Below the pieces are notes generated by a model, which was not told the DNA's origin, made no database searches, and saw only the letters and a list, made by a program, of their open reading frames with translations. From NCBI GenBank assembly GCA_025360645.1, contig JANYBT010000091.1, positions 1 to 64,000 of the forward strand: a DNA stretch of 64,000 bases, read 5' to 3'. Positions 25,772 through 33,948 of this stretch are shown piece by piece (within the stretch, counting starts at the first letter, position 1; every line of letters begins with the position of its first letter). The stretch comes from Acidobacteriaceae bacterium. Lineage in GTDB: Bacteria; Acidobacteriota; Terriglobia; Terriglobales; Acidobacteriaceae. The translations under genes and the position numbers were made by a program.

Positions 25772-26398
25772 CTAGCGCGGTGCGCCGCTCAGGGCGCACA
25801 GCTTTTGGAAGATCTCCACCACTTGTTGGTTGGTGGAGCTGAGCGAGCCGGAGTTGTCGATGACGAAATCGGCAAGCTTGATTTTTTTGGCATCCGGCAA
25901 CTGAGCGGCGAGACGGCGCTGCACCTCCTGCTGCGCGGCGGCGCGGTTCAGGTTCATGCGCTGTGCGAAGCGTTCCACGCGCTGATCTTCCCCACAAGTG
26001 ACGACGACCAGCCGGTCGAAGCCCTTCGCTGCACCGGCTTCGAAGATTAGAGCCGCTTCCACAATGGCCACCGCCTGCGGGTCCTTGCGGCCGACTTCGT
26101 CCATCCACTCTTCCTGGCGGCGAATCACGGCAGGATGCACGATTCGATTCAGCTCTTGAACCCGGGCGGGCGCTCCAAATGCCAGGGCAGCCAGGCGACC
26201 ACGGTTGATGGTGGAGTCGTGATTGAGGATGCCGGGACCGAAGTGCTCTACGACTTGGTCGTACGCAGGCTGGCCAGGCTGCATAAGTTCGTGGGCGAGC
26301 AAGTCGGCATCGATGCGATGAGCGCCTAGCGCCACGAACATTGCGCCCACTGCCGATTTGCCGCTGGCGATGCCGCCCGTCAGTCCGACCTTAAGCAA
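25772..26398 (-). CDS. coaE: Dephospho-CoA kinase
   Basis: 208-aa P-loop kinase for the last step of coenzyme A synthesis. Motifs are GLTGGIASGKSAVGAMFVAL (Walker A), IDADLLAHELMQPGQPAYD, the segment IVEAALIFEAGAAKGFDRLV and the lid ERFAQRMNLNRAAAQQEVQR. The start is a TTG at 26398 with GGAGA 6 nt upstream. It lies 25 nt downstream of folD on the same strand, forming a probable folD-coaE-ybaK unit. Confidence 0.95.
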   Translation of the reverse strand: MLKVGLTGGIASGKSAVGAMFVALGAHRIDADLLAHELMQPGQPAYDQVVEHFGPGILNHDSTINRGRLAALAFGAPARVQELNRIVHPAVIRRQEEWMDEVGRKDPQAVAIVEAALIFEAGAAKGFDRLVVVTCGEDQRVERFAQRMNLNRAAAQQEVQRRLAAQLPDAKKIKLADFVIDNSGSLSSTNQQVVEIFQKLCALSGAPR

Positions 26399-26423
26399 GA
26401 GTTCTCCATTCCTCGTCCGGACG

Positions 26424-27347
26424 CTAGTTCCGGCCGCCGCGTCGCATTTTCGCCGCCTTCACGGTGTTGGACATCAGCATGGCAATGGTCAGGGGGCCCA
26501 CCCCGCCTGGGACCGGTGTCATTTTCCCGGCGACCTCGGCGACAGCGGGGTGGACATCACCCACCAGCGTTGCGCCCTTGGTGCGGAAGGTCTCTTCGCG
26601 TTTGGCGTTGCCGACGAACAGACGCTGAAATTCCGCAGGATCAGTCACGTTGTTGGTGCCGACGTCAATCACGGTAGCGCCCGGTTTTACGAAGTCGGGG
26701 GTGATCATCCCGGCGCGACCAATGGCTGCGACCAGGATATCGGCGCGACGGCAGACCCCGGGCAAATCTCGCGTTTTGGAATGGCACACCGTTACGGTGG
26801 CATTGGCATTGATCAGCAGCATGGCGGTTGGCTTTCCGACAATGTCGCTACGGCCAACAACCACGGCCTCCTGCCCGGAGATATCGACGTGGCTGCGGCG
26901 AAGAATTTCCATGATGCCCGCGGGTGTGCAGGAAATCAGGCCGGGACGCTGTGTGGAAAGGAATCCGACGTTCATGGGATGGAAACCGTCCACGTCCTTG
27001 GCGGGATCCACAGCGAGCAGAATTTTCTTGGCGTCCACCTGCGTCGGCAGAGGCAACTGCACCAGGATGCCATCAATTTCATCGCGAGCGTTGAGCTCGT
27101 TCACCAGGGCAAGGAGTTCGCCGGTGGTGATGGTGGCTGGAGGCGTGATCTTCTCGCTGTAGATGCCGAGTTCTTCACAGGATTTTACTTTGCCGCGAAC
27201 GTAAATTTCGGACGCCGGGTTGTTCCCGACCAGCACCACGGCAAGGCCGGGACGGATGCCGGCGGCGGTCAGGTTCTGCACCTCGGCTGCGGTTTCTTGG
27301 CGAATTTCACTGGCGATTTGTTTGCCGTCGAGCAAGATTGCGGGCAT
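26424..27347 (-). CDS. folD: Bifunctional methylenetetrahydrofolate dehydrogenase/cyclohydrolase
   Basis: 307-aa FolD, which interconverts 5,10-methylene-, methenyl- and 10-formyl-tetrahydrofolate in one-carbon metabolism. Visible motifs: VVLVGNNPASEIYVRGKVKS (catalytic tyrosine and lysine), DGILVQLPLPTQVDAKKILL, KDVDGFHPMNVGFL, the NADP-binding VVGRSDIVGKPTAMLLI, and the C-terminal PVPGGVGPLTIAMLMSNTVK. Length is slightly above the E. coli enzyme owing to a short basic tail. Confidence 0.97.
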   Translation of the reverse strand: MPAILLDGKQIASEIRQETAAEVQNLTAAGIRPGLAVVLVGNNPASEIYVRGKVKSCEELGIYSEKITPPATITTGELLALVNELNARDEIDGILVQLPLPTQVDAKKILLAVDPAKDVDGFHPMNVGFLSTQRPGLISCTPAGIMEILRRSHVDISGQEAVVVGRSDIVGKPTAMLLINANATVTVCHSKTRDLPGVCRRADILVAAIGRAGMITPDFVKPGATVIDVGTNNVTDPAEFQRLFVGNAKREETFRTKGATLVGDVHPAVAEVAGKMTPVPGGVGPLTIAMLMSNTVKAAKMRRGGRN

Positions 27348-27479
27348 GAGGACTCACTTCCAGAATGAAGATGACGAGCCAAGAATTTTAGCAGGTATGG
27401 GTCGCCCGGCAGCGGCGGCCAGTTTCGAGCTTCAAGTTTCAAAGTTGATCTGGATTGAGGGGCGTAGAATTGTGGTGCT

Positions 27480-27650
27480 ATGGTTCCTCAAGACTTGCTC
27501 GACATGCTGGTGTGTCCGGTGTGCAAGACACCGCTGGTGATGAAAGAGAACGGGATGAGCCTGAAGTGCGGCGACTGCCGGCGGGTCTATCCGGTGAAGG
27601 ACGATATACCGATCCTGCTGGTGGACGAGGCAGTGACGGATCCGGAATAG
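27480..27650 (+). CDS. Trm112-like zinc-ribbon protein
   Basis: 56-aa protein, MVPQDLLDMLVCPVCKTPLV, followed by a second CxxC in LKCGDCRRVYPVKDDIPILL. The two CxxC pairs form the zinc ribbon of the Trm112/UPF0434 family (E. coli YcaR-like), often found near lipid A genes; archaeal and eukaryotic members activate methyltransferases. A TAGAAT box ends 9 nt before the ATG and no Shine-Dalgarno is seen. It is divergent from folD. Confidence 0.88.
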   Translation: MVPQDLLDMLVCPVCKTPLVMKENGMSLKCGDCRRVYPVKDDIPILLVDEAVTDPE

Positions 27651-27659
27651 CCCGGATAG

Positions 27660-27817
27660 CGAGTGCAATACTCGACGGATGGTGGGAAATTTGTACACAG
27701 GAGGCAGAATGCGCTGGCTTCCGATGCAAAAGCATCCCCGCATCAATGTCCTGCCATTTCCCACAACTAATCTTGCTTGCATGGGTTTAGGAGGAAAACT
27801 GCGGAAAATTACCCGCA
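27660..27817 (+). other. Highly structured intergenic segment, possible regulatory RNA
   Basis: Within the 263-bp gap after the Trm112-like gene several exact inverted repeats stack up. They are a hairpin CGAGT/ACTCG (27660-27674); a nested arm of GTGGGAAAT (27682-27690) with ATTTCCCAC (27756-27764), GGCAG (27703-27707) with CTGCC (27751-27755), ATGCG (27709-27713) with CGCAT (27739-27743), and GATGC-AAAA-GCATC (27723-27736); and TGCGG/CCGCA (27800-27817). A 10-bp palindrome TTGCATGCAA lies at 27850-27859. No known RNA family is recognised. The strand is assumed from the neighbouring genes. Confidence 0.4.
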
Positions 27818-27867
27818 TCGGACCCCTCTCTAAAGTAACGGCGGCTGGATTGCATGCAACTTTGTAA
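27709..27867 (+). CDS. Possible small basic peptide (uncertain)
   Basis: A 52-codon frame starting MRWLPMQKHPRINVLPFPTT has a strong AGGAGG (27699-27704) four bases before its ATG. The product would be basic and without a membrane segment. It overlaps the nested-helix element, so the Shine-Dalgarno and start codon would be partly sequestered in the stem. Either the peptide or the RNA structure may be the real feature, or both. No homologue is recognised. Confidence 0.25.
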   Translation: MRWLPMQKHPRINVLPFPTTNLACMGLGGKLRKITRIGPLSKVTAAGLHATL

Positions 27868-27913
27868 GGAGTCGATGACTCTAAGAGAGAGAACAGGTTG
27901 GGGTTAGACGGAC

Positions 27914-28144
27914 ATGAGAGAAACCTTCACGATGATGGAACTGACGGGGCTGCGGAACGACCTGATTCAGGGCGGGATGCTGGATTCTCGCGAGGCCGCG
28001 GAAGTGCTGCAGGTCTTCCTGATTGGGCGTGGGTTTGGAGTTTCTCCCCAAGCGGCGCGGGATGCGGTGGGCCGTGTGACCCAGGTTAATTGTGCCCTGC
28101 CGGCACTGCGAGCAGAACTGGAGAATCTGGCTCTGGTGGCCTAG
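27914..28144 (+). CDS. Small hypothetical protein
   Basis: 76-aa predicted soluble, helical protein beginning MRETFTMMELTGLRNDLIQG, with ALRAELENLALVA at its end. An internal ATG ATG pair (MMELTG) could be the true start. Upstream lies the very short frame MTLRERTGWG at 27874-27906, with AAGGAG before it, which might be a leader peptide or chance. A rho-independent terminator follows at 28230-28262, supporting a transcribed unit that ends here. No family is recognised. Confidence 0.5.
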   Translation: MRETFTMMELTGLRNDLIQGGMLDSREAAEVLQVFLIGRGFGVSPQAARDAVGRVTQVNCALPALRAELENLALVA

Positions 28145-28229
28145 GAAAGCCGCGGGACACCAAAATTTCGATTTGACGGCCTGAACCCGAACATTGGAAC
28201 CACAATTTCCTGATCAGACCAGCCAACGC

Positions 28230-28262
28230 AAGCCGGGCCAACCAGCCTGGCTTGTTTGTTTT
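28230..28262 (+). terminator. Rho-independent terminator
   Basis: AAGCCGGGC (28230-28238), a 6-nt loop CAACCA, and GCCTGGCTT (28245-28253) form a 9-bp stem with one G-U pair, followed by GTTTGTTTT. It closes the small plus-strand unit before the convergent permease gene. Confidence 0.8.
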
Positions 28263-28304
28263 GGCGCAGGAATCCTGAACCTCCTCTAAATTCCAACAGA
28301 CGCC

Positions 28305-29543
28305 TTATTCGTAGCGCAGGCTCTCCACCGGATCAAGTTCGGCGGCACGACTGGCAGGGAGAGTTCCGAAGACCACGCCCACCAAGGACGACACCGCGAT
28401 GGCGATGATGGCGGAGAGGCCGGAAATCGGGATCCGGTAGTCGGTGAGGAAGCGAACGGAGTACGGGATGGCAAGGCCGATCACGATGCCTACCATGCCG
28501 CCCACCAGAGAAATCAGAATCGCCTCCGCCATAAACTGAAGCCGGATCTCGCGCTTGGTGGCACCAATGGCCTTGCGTACGCCGATCTCGCGAATGCGGG
28601 AACTGACCGTGGCCAGCATAATATTCATAATGCCGATGCCGCTCACCAGCAAGACCACCGTAGCCACCAGCAGCAACACCATGGTGAGCGCGGTCGCGGT
28701 CTTATCAGCGACCGTAACGAGTTGGGTGAGATTGGATACGTTGTAGAGCGACTCGGCACGGTGCCGGGCAGCGATGACGCGCTGGATCTGCGCCGTGACC
28801 GGGACCACCATGGAGGAGTCGGCGACAGAGAAAAAGATTTGCTTCACCGCAGGCGTGTCCGTGAAGTAGCGGGACAGGTTGTAGGGGATCAGCATGGTGT
28901 TGTCGGTGACTTCAGACTGACCAAAGGTATCCACCTTCTCTTTAAACGTCCCCACCACGGTGAAAGGCAGCCCGCTGAGCTTGATCACGCGACCGACGGC
29001 CTGCTCGGGAGAGCCGTACAGATCTTCTGCCATTTTGATGGTAATGACCCCCACTTTGTTGTGGGCGGACTCATCCTGCCAATCAAAGAACCGTCCCGAG
29101 ACCACCACCGAACTACGCACCAGGCGGTAATCAGGATATACGCCAAGAATCTGAATATCACGCTCTTTCCCGCCGCCCACGGGGATGCGCTCGGAAAGCT
29201 GGACCATGGGAGACGCGGCGACAATGCCGGGCACTTGCAGGCGGACGGCGTTCATATCGTCAATCGTGAGGGGGTCGAGGGCGGAGCTGGAGATGTGCTG
29301 GACTCCGCTCTGGTATTCCGCCCAAATCATGTTGGAACCGATCGCCTGGATCTGGTTCAGAACGTACTGGCGCCCGGTCATGCCAATGGTGACCACCAGA
29401 ATCAGCGAGGCGGTGCCGATGACCATGCCCAGAGCGGTCAGAGCGAAGCGGATCTTGTTGCTCATGAACGTCTCATAGGCAAACGAAAGGACCTCGCCCA
29501 GGGCAATGGGGCGGGTGCTGGCGGGAATGAAAGGCATATTCAT
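28305..29543 (-). CDS. MacB/FtsX-type ABC transporter permease (no ATPase partner)
   Basis: 412-aa membrane protein with the MacB architecture. An N-terminal helix RFALTALGMVIGTASLILVV is followed by a periplasmic MacB_PCD-like domain (residues ~60-270), then three C-terminal helices (ALTMVLLLVATVVLLVSGIG, ILISLVGGMVGIVIGLAIPY, SAIIAIAVSSLVGVVFGTLP) with the conserved REIGVRKAIGATKREIRLQF and ending ASRAAELDPVESLRYE. Such permeases work with a separate ATPase and usually a periplasmic adaptor in efflux or mechanotransmission; none is adjacent here. The start was set at the first Met of MNMPFIPAST. Confidence 0.86.
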   Translation of the reverse strand: MNMPFIPASTRPIALGEVLSFAYETFMSNKIRFALTALGMVIGTASLILVVTIGMTGRQYVLNQIQAIGSNMIWAEYQSGVQHISSSALDPLTIDDMNAVRLQVPGIVAASPMVQLSERIPVGGGKERDIQILGVYPDYRLVRSSVVVSGRFFDWQDESAHNKVGVITIKMAEDLYGSPEQAVGRVIKLSGLPFTVVGTFKEKVDTFGQSEVTDNTMLIPYNLSRYFTDTPAVKQIFFSVADSSMVVPVTAQIQRVIAARHRAESLYNVSNLTQLVTVADKTATALTMVLLLVATVVLLVSGIGIMNIMLATVSSRIREIGVRKAIGATKREIRLQFMAEAILISLVGGMVGIVIGLAIPYSVRFLTDYRIPISGLSAIIAIAVSSLVGVVFGTLPASRAAELDPVESLRYE

Positions 29544-29637
29544 CAAAGACTTTAGATGCTGTGCCCGGGGCGTTCGCCCCAATCAGTGAGATTGTAGCGC
29601 GGATAAGCCAGCGGTATCGCACAGTTCAGGGCGCAAG

Positions 29638-31125
29638 TCACGGTATTTCGCAGACTCGCAAACCGGAGTTTTCGTACGGGCAGGTCAAACCAGGAACTGG
29701 TTTTTCGAGGACGACCCAAGTCACTCCGAAGCGCGAGTGGAGAGCGCGGAAGTCGTCGGCAGTGAAGTCAGCCCAATGGGCCTGGGCGCGGACCTGGTCA
29801 CGCCAAGTCTCGGCAAGCTTGGGAAACATGGTGACGGCGCCCGAGTCTTTCACAGCGTCAGCGAGGCGGGACCGCTCGGCCAGCGCACGGAAGCCGTGCT
29901 GGTCTTCGCCGGGGGCCTGCAGGTAGTGGGGATCAAGGGCAAAGTAGGCGTCGAGCGGCGTATTGTGGCGAACCCACAGGAAGGTCTCGACCCAGGGGTT
30001 GCGAGGAGCAAAGCAGGGCAGCTCGAGATGAGGCGACGCGGGATAAAGCTGAAGCTGCGCATAGGACATCCCAGCGCACAAGGGGAGGAACAGAGCCAGC
30101 CAGCGCCAGACGTAGCGCTGAAGAACAAATTGGGCGAGCAAGCCTCCGGCAAAAACGAAGAGCAAAACGTAGAGCAGATGGAAGGCTCGCATGGGCTGGA
30201 GTTCAGCTAGATTGGCGAAGCGGACGGGGATAGTCATGGCGGCCCCGGCGGCTGTAAATAGCAAACCGAAAACAATGAGCGCCTGGCACATGCGCCGCAG
30301 CAAGTCGAGGCCTTGCCTTTTCGCGAGAGCGGCGAACCAAGCCAATAGGAGAAGAGGCGCAAAGATGCCCACCCATTCGTACCACTCCCAGCGGAGAAGG
30401 AAGAAATAAGAGCGGCTGTTGAGAACGTCACGGTAGGCATCGGTGACGGGCGGGAACAGGCCCAGGGGAAGGAGTGCAGCATAGCCGGGACTTCGGTCGG
30501 GCTGAGTGGATCGCCAATCGATCCAGAGCAGGACCACCACGTAAGCCACGCCGAAGCCCACCATCAAGGGATGGATCAGCGCAGTGAACAGCGCCCACAA
30601 GCTGGCGCGTATCCAGCGGCGCTGCACCGCATTCAAGACAATGAAAAGCACCGTGGCGGTTGAGATGGAGCGCGTGGTCAGGTATTGGTCGGCGATGTAA
30701 AGAGCGGTGCCCGCAACCGGTATCGTAAGCAAGGCCGCCACCAGAGAGGCGCCGCCCCAGGGCGCCAGCGAATCCCGGAACACCAGGCGCCCAATTTTCC
30801 AGCAGCCCAACAGCAGCAGAAAAGTACATAGAAACTGCCACAGCAGGAGCGCCCAGTCCAGCGGCAGATGGGTGAGGCGGATCGACCAAGCGATCAGGTT
30901 GGGAAAGAGCGTCAGGTGCGCGTGCGACGCAAAGAAGACGTTATTCTGTGGGTACAGCGCGGGATTCAGTTGCTGCTTAATACCAGGGGTGTAGATTTCG
31001 CTGTCTTCGACATAGGGGTGGTAGCCGTGCACCACGATGGATGCGACCGTGAGAGCAGCCAGGAGAGCGAGAGTGCGAAGGCTGGGAGTCGTGAGTCGCG
31101 GGTGGGAGGACGAAGGAGCGGCCAC
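29638..31125 (-). CDS. Polytopic membrane protein of unknown function
   Basis: 495-aa protein with about 10-12 hydrophobic segments (for example LRTLALLAALTVASIVVHGY, ALLLWQFLCTFLLLLGCWKI, VTVLFI-type helices around 165-210, and LLYVLLFVFAGGLLAQFVLQ). The first outer loop is HPYVEDSEIYTPGIKQQLNP, and the C-terminal soluble part has WAETFL-like and ALDPHYLQAPGEDQHGFRAL segments. The pattern resembles the DUF6798/GT-C-like membrane proteins of bacteria, but no catalytic motif is evident. It starts 6 nt after the GT2 gene on the same strand, so a joint role in lipid-linked sugar handling is plausible but inferred. Confidence 0.7.
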   Translation of the reverse strand: MAAPSSSHPRLTTPSLRTLALLAALTVASIVVHGYHPYVEDSEIYTPGIKQQLNPALYPQNNVFFASHAHLTLFPNLIAWSIRLTHLPLDWALLLWQFLCTFLLLLGCWKIGRLVFRDSLAPWGGASLVAALLTIPVAGTALYIADQYLTTRSISTATVLFIVLNAVQRRWIRASLWALFTALIHPLMVGFGVAYVVVLLWIDWRSTQPDRSPGYAALLPLGLFPPVTDAYRDVLNSRSYFFLLRWEWYEWVGIFAPLLLLAWFAALAKRQGLDLLRRMCQALIVFGLLFTAAGAAMTIPVRFANLAELQPMRAFHLLYVLLFVFAGGLLAQFVLQRYVWRWLALFLPLCAGMSYAQLQLYPASPHLELPCFAPRNPWVETFLWVRHNTPLDAYFALDPHYLQAPGEDQHGFRALAERSRLADAVKDSGAVTMFPKLAETWRDQVRAQAHWADFTADDFRALHSRFGVTWVVLEKPVPGLTCPYENSGLRVCEIP

Positions 31126-31131
31126 TCGTCG

Positions 31132-31932
31132 TCAGTCTCCAGCTCTGGAACCAGGGGCATAGTAGGTGCTGAGACCGGGCTCGAGCTTGCGTCCCTGGCC
31201 GCTGAAGATGCGGAAATTACCAATCCCAATCTTCTGCAAGGCGAACTGCACGGTCGTGACCAGCACGCCCAATCCGTACTTTACGCTGCGTGCAAAATTG
31301 ATAGACGAAGCTTCATCGAAATATTTTGTGGGGCAGGACACTTCGCCGATGCGGAACCCGAAGTACACGCACTGGGCGAGCATCTGATTGTCGAACACAA
31401 AGTCGTCAGAGTTTTCGAGTAGCGGCAGGTCGATCAGCACTTTGCTGCTGAAGGCTCGGTAGCCGGTGTGGTACTCCGACAGCTTGACCCGTAGAAACAG
31501 GTTCTCAAAAGCCGTCAGGAAGCGGTTGGAAATATATTTGTAGAGAGGCATGCCACCCCGCAGCGCGGTGCCGCCGATGATGCGGGAACCGAGCACCACG
31601 TCGTACACGCCATACGCCACCATGCTCGCCATCGCGGTCACCAGCAAGGGCGTGTATTGATAGTCGGGGTGCAGCATGATGACCACATCGGCGCCCGCAG
31701 CCAGGGCCTCCCGATAACAGGTTTGCTGGTTGCGCCCGTAGCCGTAATTAGCGTCGTGCACGTAGTACTGCAGGCCCAACCGGTGTGCGGTCTCCACGGT
31801 GCGGTCGGAGCTATGGTCATCCACCAGGATGACTGTATCCACCAGTTCGGGGAGCTCCCGCACCGTGACTTCCAGGGTCTTCTCCGCGTTGTAAGCCGGC
31901 AACACCACGGCGATGCGCTTGCTATTGATCAT
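31132..31932 (-). CDS. GT2 family glycosyltransferase (dolichyl-phosphate-mannose-synthase-like)
   Basis: 266-aa GT-A glycosyltransferase that uses a nucleotide sugar, probably transferring it to a polyprenyl phosphate or lipid acceptor. Motifs: [20 protein letters not shown] at the start, [16 protein letters not shown] (nucleotide-binding aspartates), [20 protein letters not shown] and [19 protein letters not shown] with the metal-binding HPD. No C-terminal membrane segments are seen. The ATG at 31932 opens [12 protein letters not shown] and is preferred over a start 50 codons upstream, which lacks the family pattern. It precedes the polytopic membrane protein by 6 nt. Confidence 0.87.
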   Translation of the reverse strand: MINSKRIAVVLPAYNAEKTLEVTVRELPELVDTVILVDDHSSDRTVETAHRLGLQYYVHDANYGYGRNQQTCYREALAAGADVVIMLHPDYQYTPLLVTAMASMVAYGVYDVVLGSRIIGGTALRGGMPLYKYISNRFLTAFENLFLRVKLSEYHTGYRAFSSKVLIDLPLLENSDDFVFDNQMLAQCVYFGFRIGEVSCPTKYFDEASSINFARSVKYGLGVLVTTVQFALQKIGIGNFRIFSGQGRKLEPGLSTYYAPGSRAGD

Positions 31933-32156
31933 GCATTTGGTTACAGGGCAACCCAGCCCAGCAGGAAAGTTCTGAGCTAGAACTCGATGTTTCCAATGAT
32001 ACGCGATGAGTGGAAGCTGGCACAGACCTGGCGTGGAGGCAATGGCTTTCTGAGTGCTATCGAACTTTTGGACTAAAACCAAGGCGCCGCGGATTGGGGC
32101 CTTTTTCTTATTGCCTTTTCCGTCGAGTGCCCAACCGATGCGATGCGTATTAAACT

Positions 32157-32175
32157 TGAAGGTTCGGTTCCTTCA
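32157..32175 (+). other. Hairpin in the kbl leader
   Basis: TGAAGG (32157-32162), a 7-nt loop and CCTTCA (32170-32175) form a perfect 6-bp stem about 20 nt before the kbl ATG, just ahead of its GGAGA Shine-Dalgarno. It might affect translation or be a small operator. Confidence 0.3.
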
Positions 32176-32195
32176 GGTAGCGGAGATCGTCCCTT

Positions 32196-33413
32196 ATGAG
32201 CACAGCCACCCGCAGCAATCCTCTTTCGTTCCTCACCGATGAACTCAACCAACTGAAGGCCAAGGGCACGCACTTCAAGCTGCGCGTGTTGGAAGACGAG
32301 CAAGCCGCGGTCTGCACTTTCGACGGCAAGAGGGTCATCAACCTTGCGTCCAACAATTACCTGGGGTTGACCACCCATCCCAAGCTGCGGGAGGCCGCGC
32401 TGGAGGCAACGCGGAAGTATGGAGTGGGCTCGGGAGCGGTGCGAACCATCGCCGGTACCATGAAGATCCACATGGAGTTGGAAGAGAGAATTGCGCGCTT
32501 CAAGAACGTGGAAGCGTGCGTCGTATTTCAGTCGGGATTCACGGCCAATGCCGGGACCGTGTCTGCCATCCTGGGCAAAGAAGACTACATCATCACCGAC
32601 CAACTGAACCATGCATCGATCATTGATGGCTGCCGACTCTCCCGCGCGAAGATTCTGGTTTTCCGCCACAAGGACGTGGCCCATGCGGAAGAGCAACTCG
32701 CCAGCGTCCAGGACCAGGCCGGGAAGAAGCTGCTCATCACCGACGGTGTATTTTCGATGGACGGCGATATCGGCCCGCTGCCGGCCTTGTGCGACCTGGC
32801 CGAGAAGTACGGAGCCATCATGATGGTGGACGATGCGCATTCGTCCGGGGTGTTGGGGCGGAATGGGCGCGGCACCGTGGATCACTTCGGGATGCACGGT
32901 CGGGTGGACATTCAGGTCGGCACGCTGTCGAAGGCGATTGGAGCGCTGGGCGGGTATGTATGCGGGACGCGCGACTTTATTGACTTTCTCTACCATCGCG
33001 CCCGCCCGTTCTTGTTTTCGACCTCACATCCACCGTCCGTGGCAGCCTCCTGCATTGCGGCGTTCGACGTTTTGGAGCAGGAACCGGAGCGGATGGAGAA
33101 GCTGTGGGAAAATACCCGCTTCTGGAAAAAAGAACTGGGGTTGCTGGGATTCGATATTGGCGGCAAGACCACTCCGGCCAGCGAGACGCCGATCACCCCC
33201 ATCATCATTGGCGACGGCAAGCTGACCATGGACTTCTCGCAGGAGCTGTTCAATGCCGGCGTGCTCGGTACGGGCATTGCGTTCCCGACCGTGCCGGAGG
33301 GCAAGGCGCGCATCCGGACCATCATGACCGCGACCCACACCCAGGACGAGTTGGAGCAGGCACTGAGCGTGTTGAAGAGAGTGGGCAAGAAGATGAGAAT
33401 CCTGGAGGACTAG
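32196..33413 (+). CDS. kbl: Glycine C-acetyltransferase (2-amino-3-ketobutyrate CoA ligase)
   Basis: 405-aa PLP-dependent alpha-oxoamine synthase that cleaves 2-amino-3-ketobutyrate with CoA to glycine and acetyl-CoA in threonine breakdown. Motifs: INLASNNYLGLTTHPKLREA, YGVGSGAVRTIAGTMKIHME, MMVDDAHSSGVLGRNGRGTV (PLP-interacting Asp and His), and the Schiff-base lysine in VGTLSKAIGALGGYVCG. Related AONS enzymes (BioF, HemA, Spt) share these, but SGAVRTIAGTMKIHMELE and the length favour Kbl. No threonine dehydrogenase (tdh) is adjacent. Confidence 0.88.
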   Translation: MSTATRSNPLSFLTDELNQLKAKGTHFKLRVLEDEQAAVCTFDGKRVINLASNNYLGLTTHPKLREAALEATRKYGVGSGAVRTIAGTMKIHMELEERIARFKNVEACVVFQSGFTANAGTVSAILGKEDYIITDQLNHASIIDGCRLSRAKILVFRHKDVAHAEEQLASVQDQAGKKLLITDGVFSMDGDIGPLPALCDLAEKYGAIMMVDDAHSSGVLGRNGRGTVDHFGMHGRVDIQVGTLSKAIGALGGYVCGTRDFIDFLYHRARPFLFSTSHPPSVAASCIAAFDVLEQEPERMEKLWENTRFWKKELGLLGFDIGGKTTPASETPITPIIIGDGKLTMDFSQELFNAGVLGTGIAFPTVPEGKARIRTIMTATHTQDELEQALSVLKRVGKKMRILED

Positions 33414-33512
33414 AGCCGGCAGGATTCAGGGCCGCGCAGATGAGCCCACGCGAGCTTTGGCGGCCGCCTGGACAAACTTGGGGGCGGGGAAACTCAACCA
33501 CTTCGAAGGCGG

Positions 33513-33806
33513 CTAGTCCGCGGCGGTACGGCGGAGTTGGTGCACTTCAGAGACCACCGTCAAGTCGGGCGGCCCAACCAACCCTGCATGGGCGCGCGGT
33601 TGACCCGCTTCGGCGCGGATGAAACTTCGGGCGCGATCCAGGCTCTCCCACTCAAACAACACGGTAATGTCGCTTGCGTCGTCGGCATTGCGGAAGATGC
33701 GATGGCTAAGCTCGCCGCCATGTTGCCGCGCTTGGAAGTTGGAGTCGAAGGCCGTCTTCCAGGTGGGGAAGTCGGCGACTCTGTGTCGAACCAGAATGTG
33801 GGGCAT
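33513..33806 (-). CDS. Small dimeric alpha+beta barrel-like protein
   Basis: 97-aa protein starting MPHILVRHRVADFPTWKTAF and containing ASDITVLFEWESLDRARSFI, a pattern like the ferredoxin-like antibiotic biosynthesis monooxygenase/cyclase fold: one strand near the N-terminus, a helix with W, then a strand with the FEWES motif. No catalytic residue can be named. It is divergent from the kinase gene, and the 142-bp space between them holds the kinase promoter and palindrome. Confidence 0.6.
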   Translation of the reverse strand: MPHILVRHRVADFPTWKTAFDSNFQARQHGGELSHRIFRNADDASDITVLFEWESLDRARSFIRAEAGQPRAHAGLVGPPDLTVVSEVHQLRRTAAD

Positions 33807-33911
33807 GGTTTTCTCTCCTCCTCAAAGTTGCCTGAACCAGGGAGGAAATTGCAAGGGCATCGGGCACCAAAGTTTGGTCGCCATCCCCGTGCAGCCAATT
33901 CGGCTATTTCA

Positions 33912-33941
33912 TTGACTTGTCTGCTTGCAGACTAATAAGAT
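33912..33941 (+). promoter_or_regulatory. Kinase-gene promoter with internal 14-bp palindrome
   Basis: TTGACT (33912-33917), an 18-nt spacer and TAAGAT (33936-33941) form a sigma-70-type promoter. Exactly within the spacer lies GTCTGC-TT-GCAGAC (33919-33932), a perfect inverted repeat of the size and position of a repressor operator. The predicted transcription start coincides with the GTG at 33949 within one or two bases, implying a leaderless message. Confidence 0.55.
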
Positions 33942-33948
33942 TTTGCCT

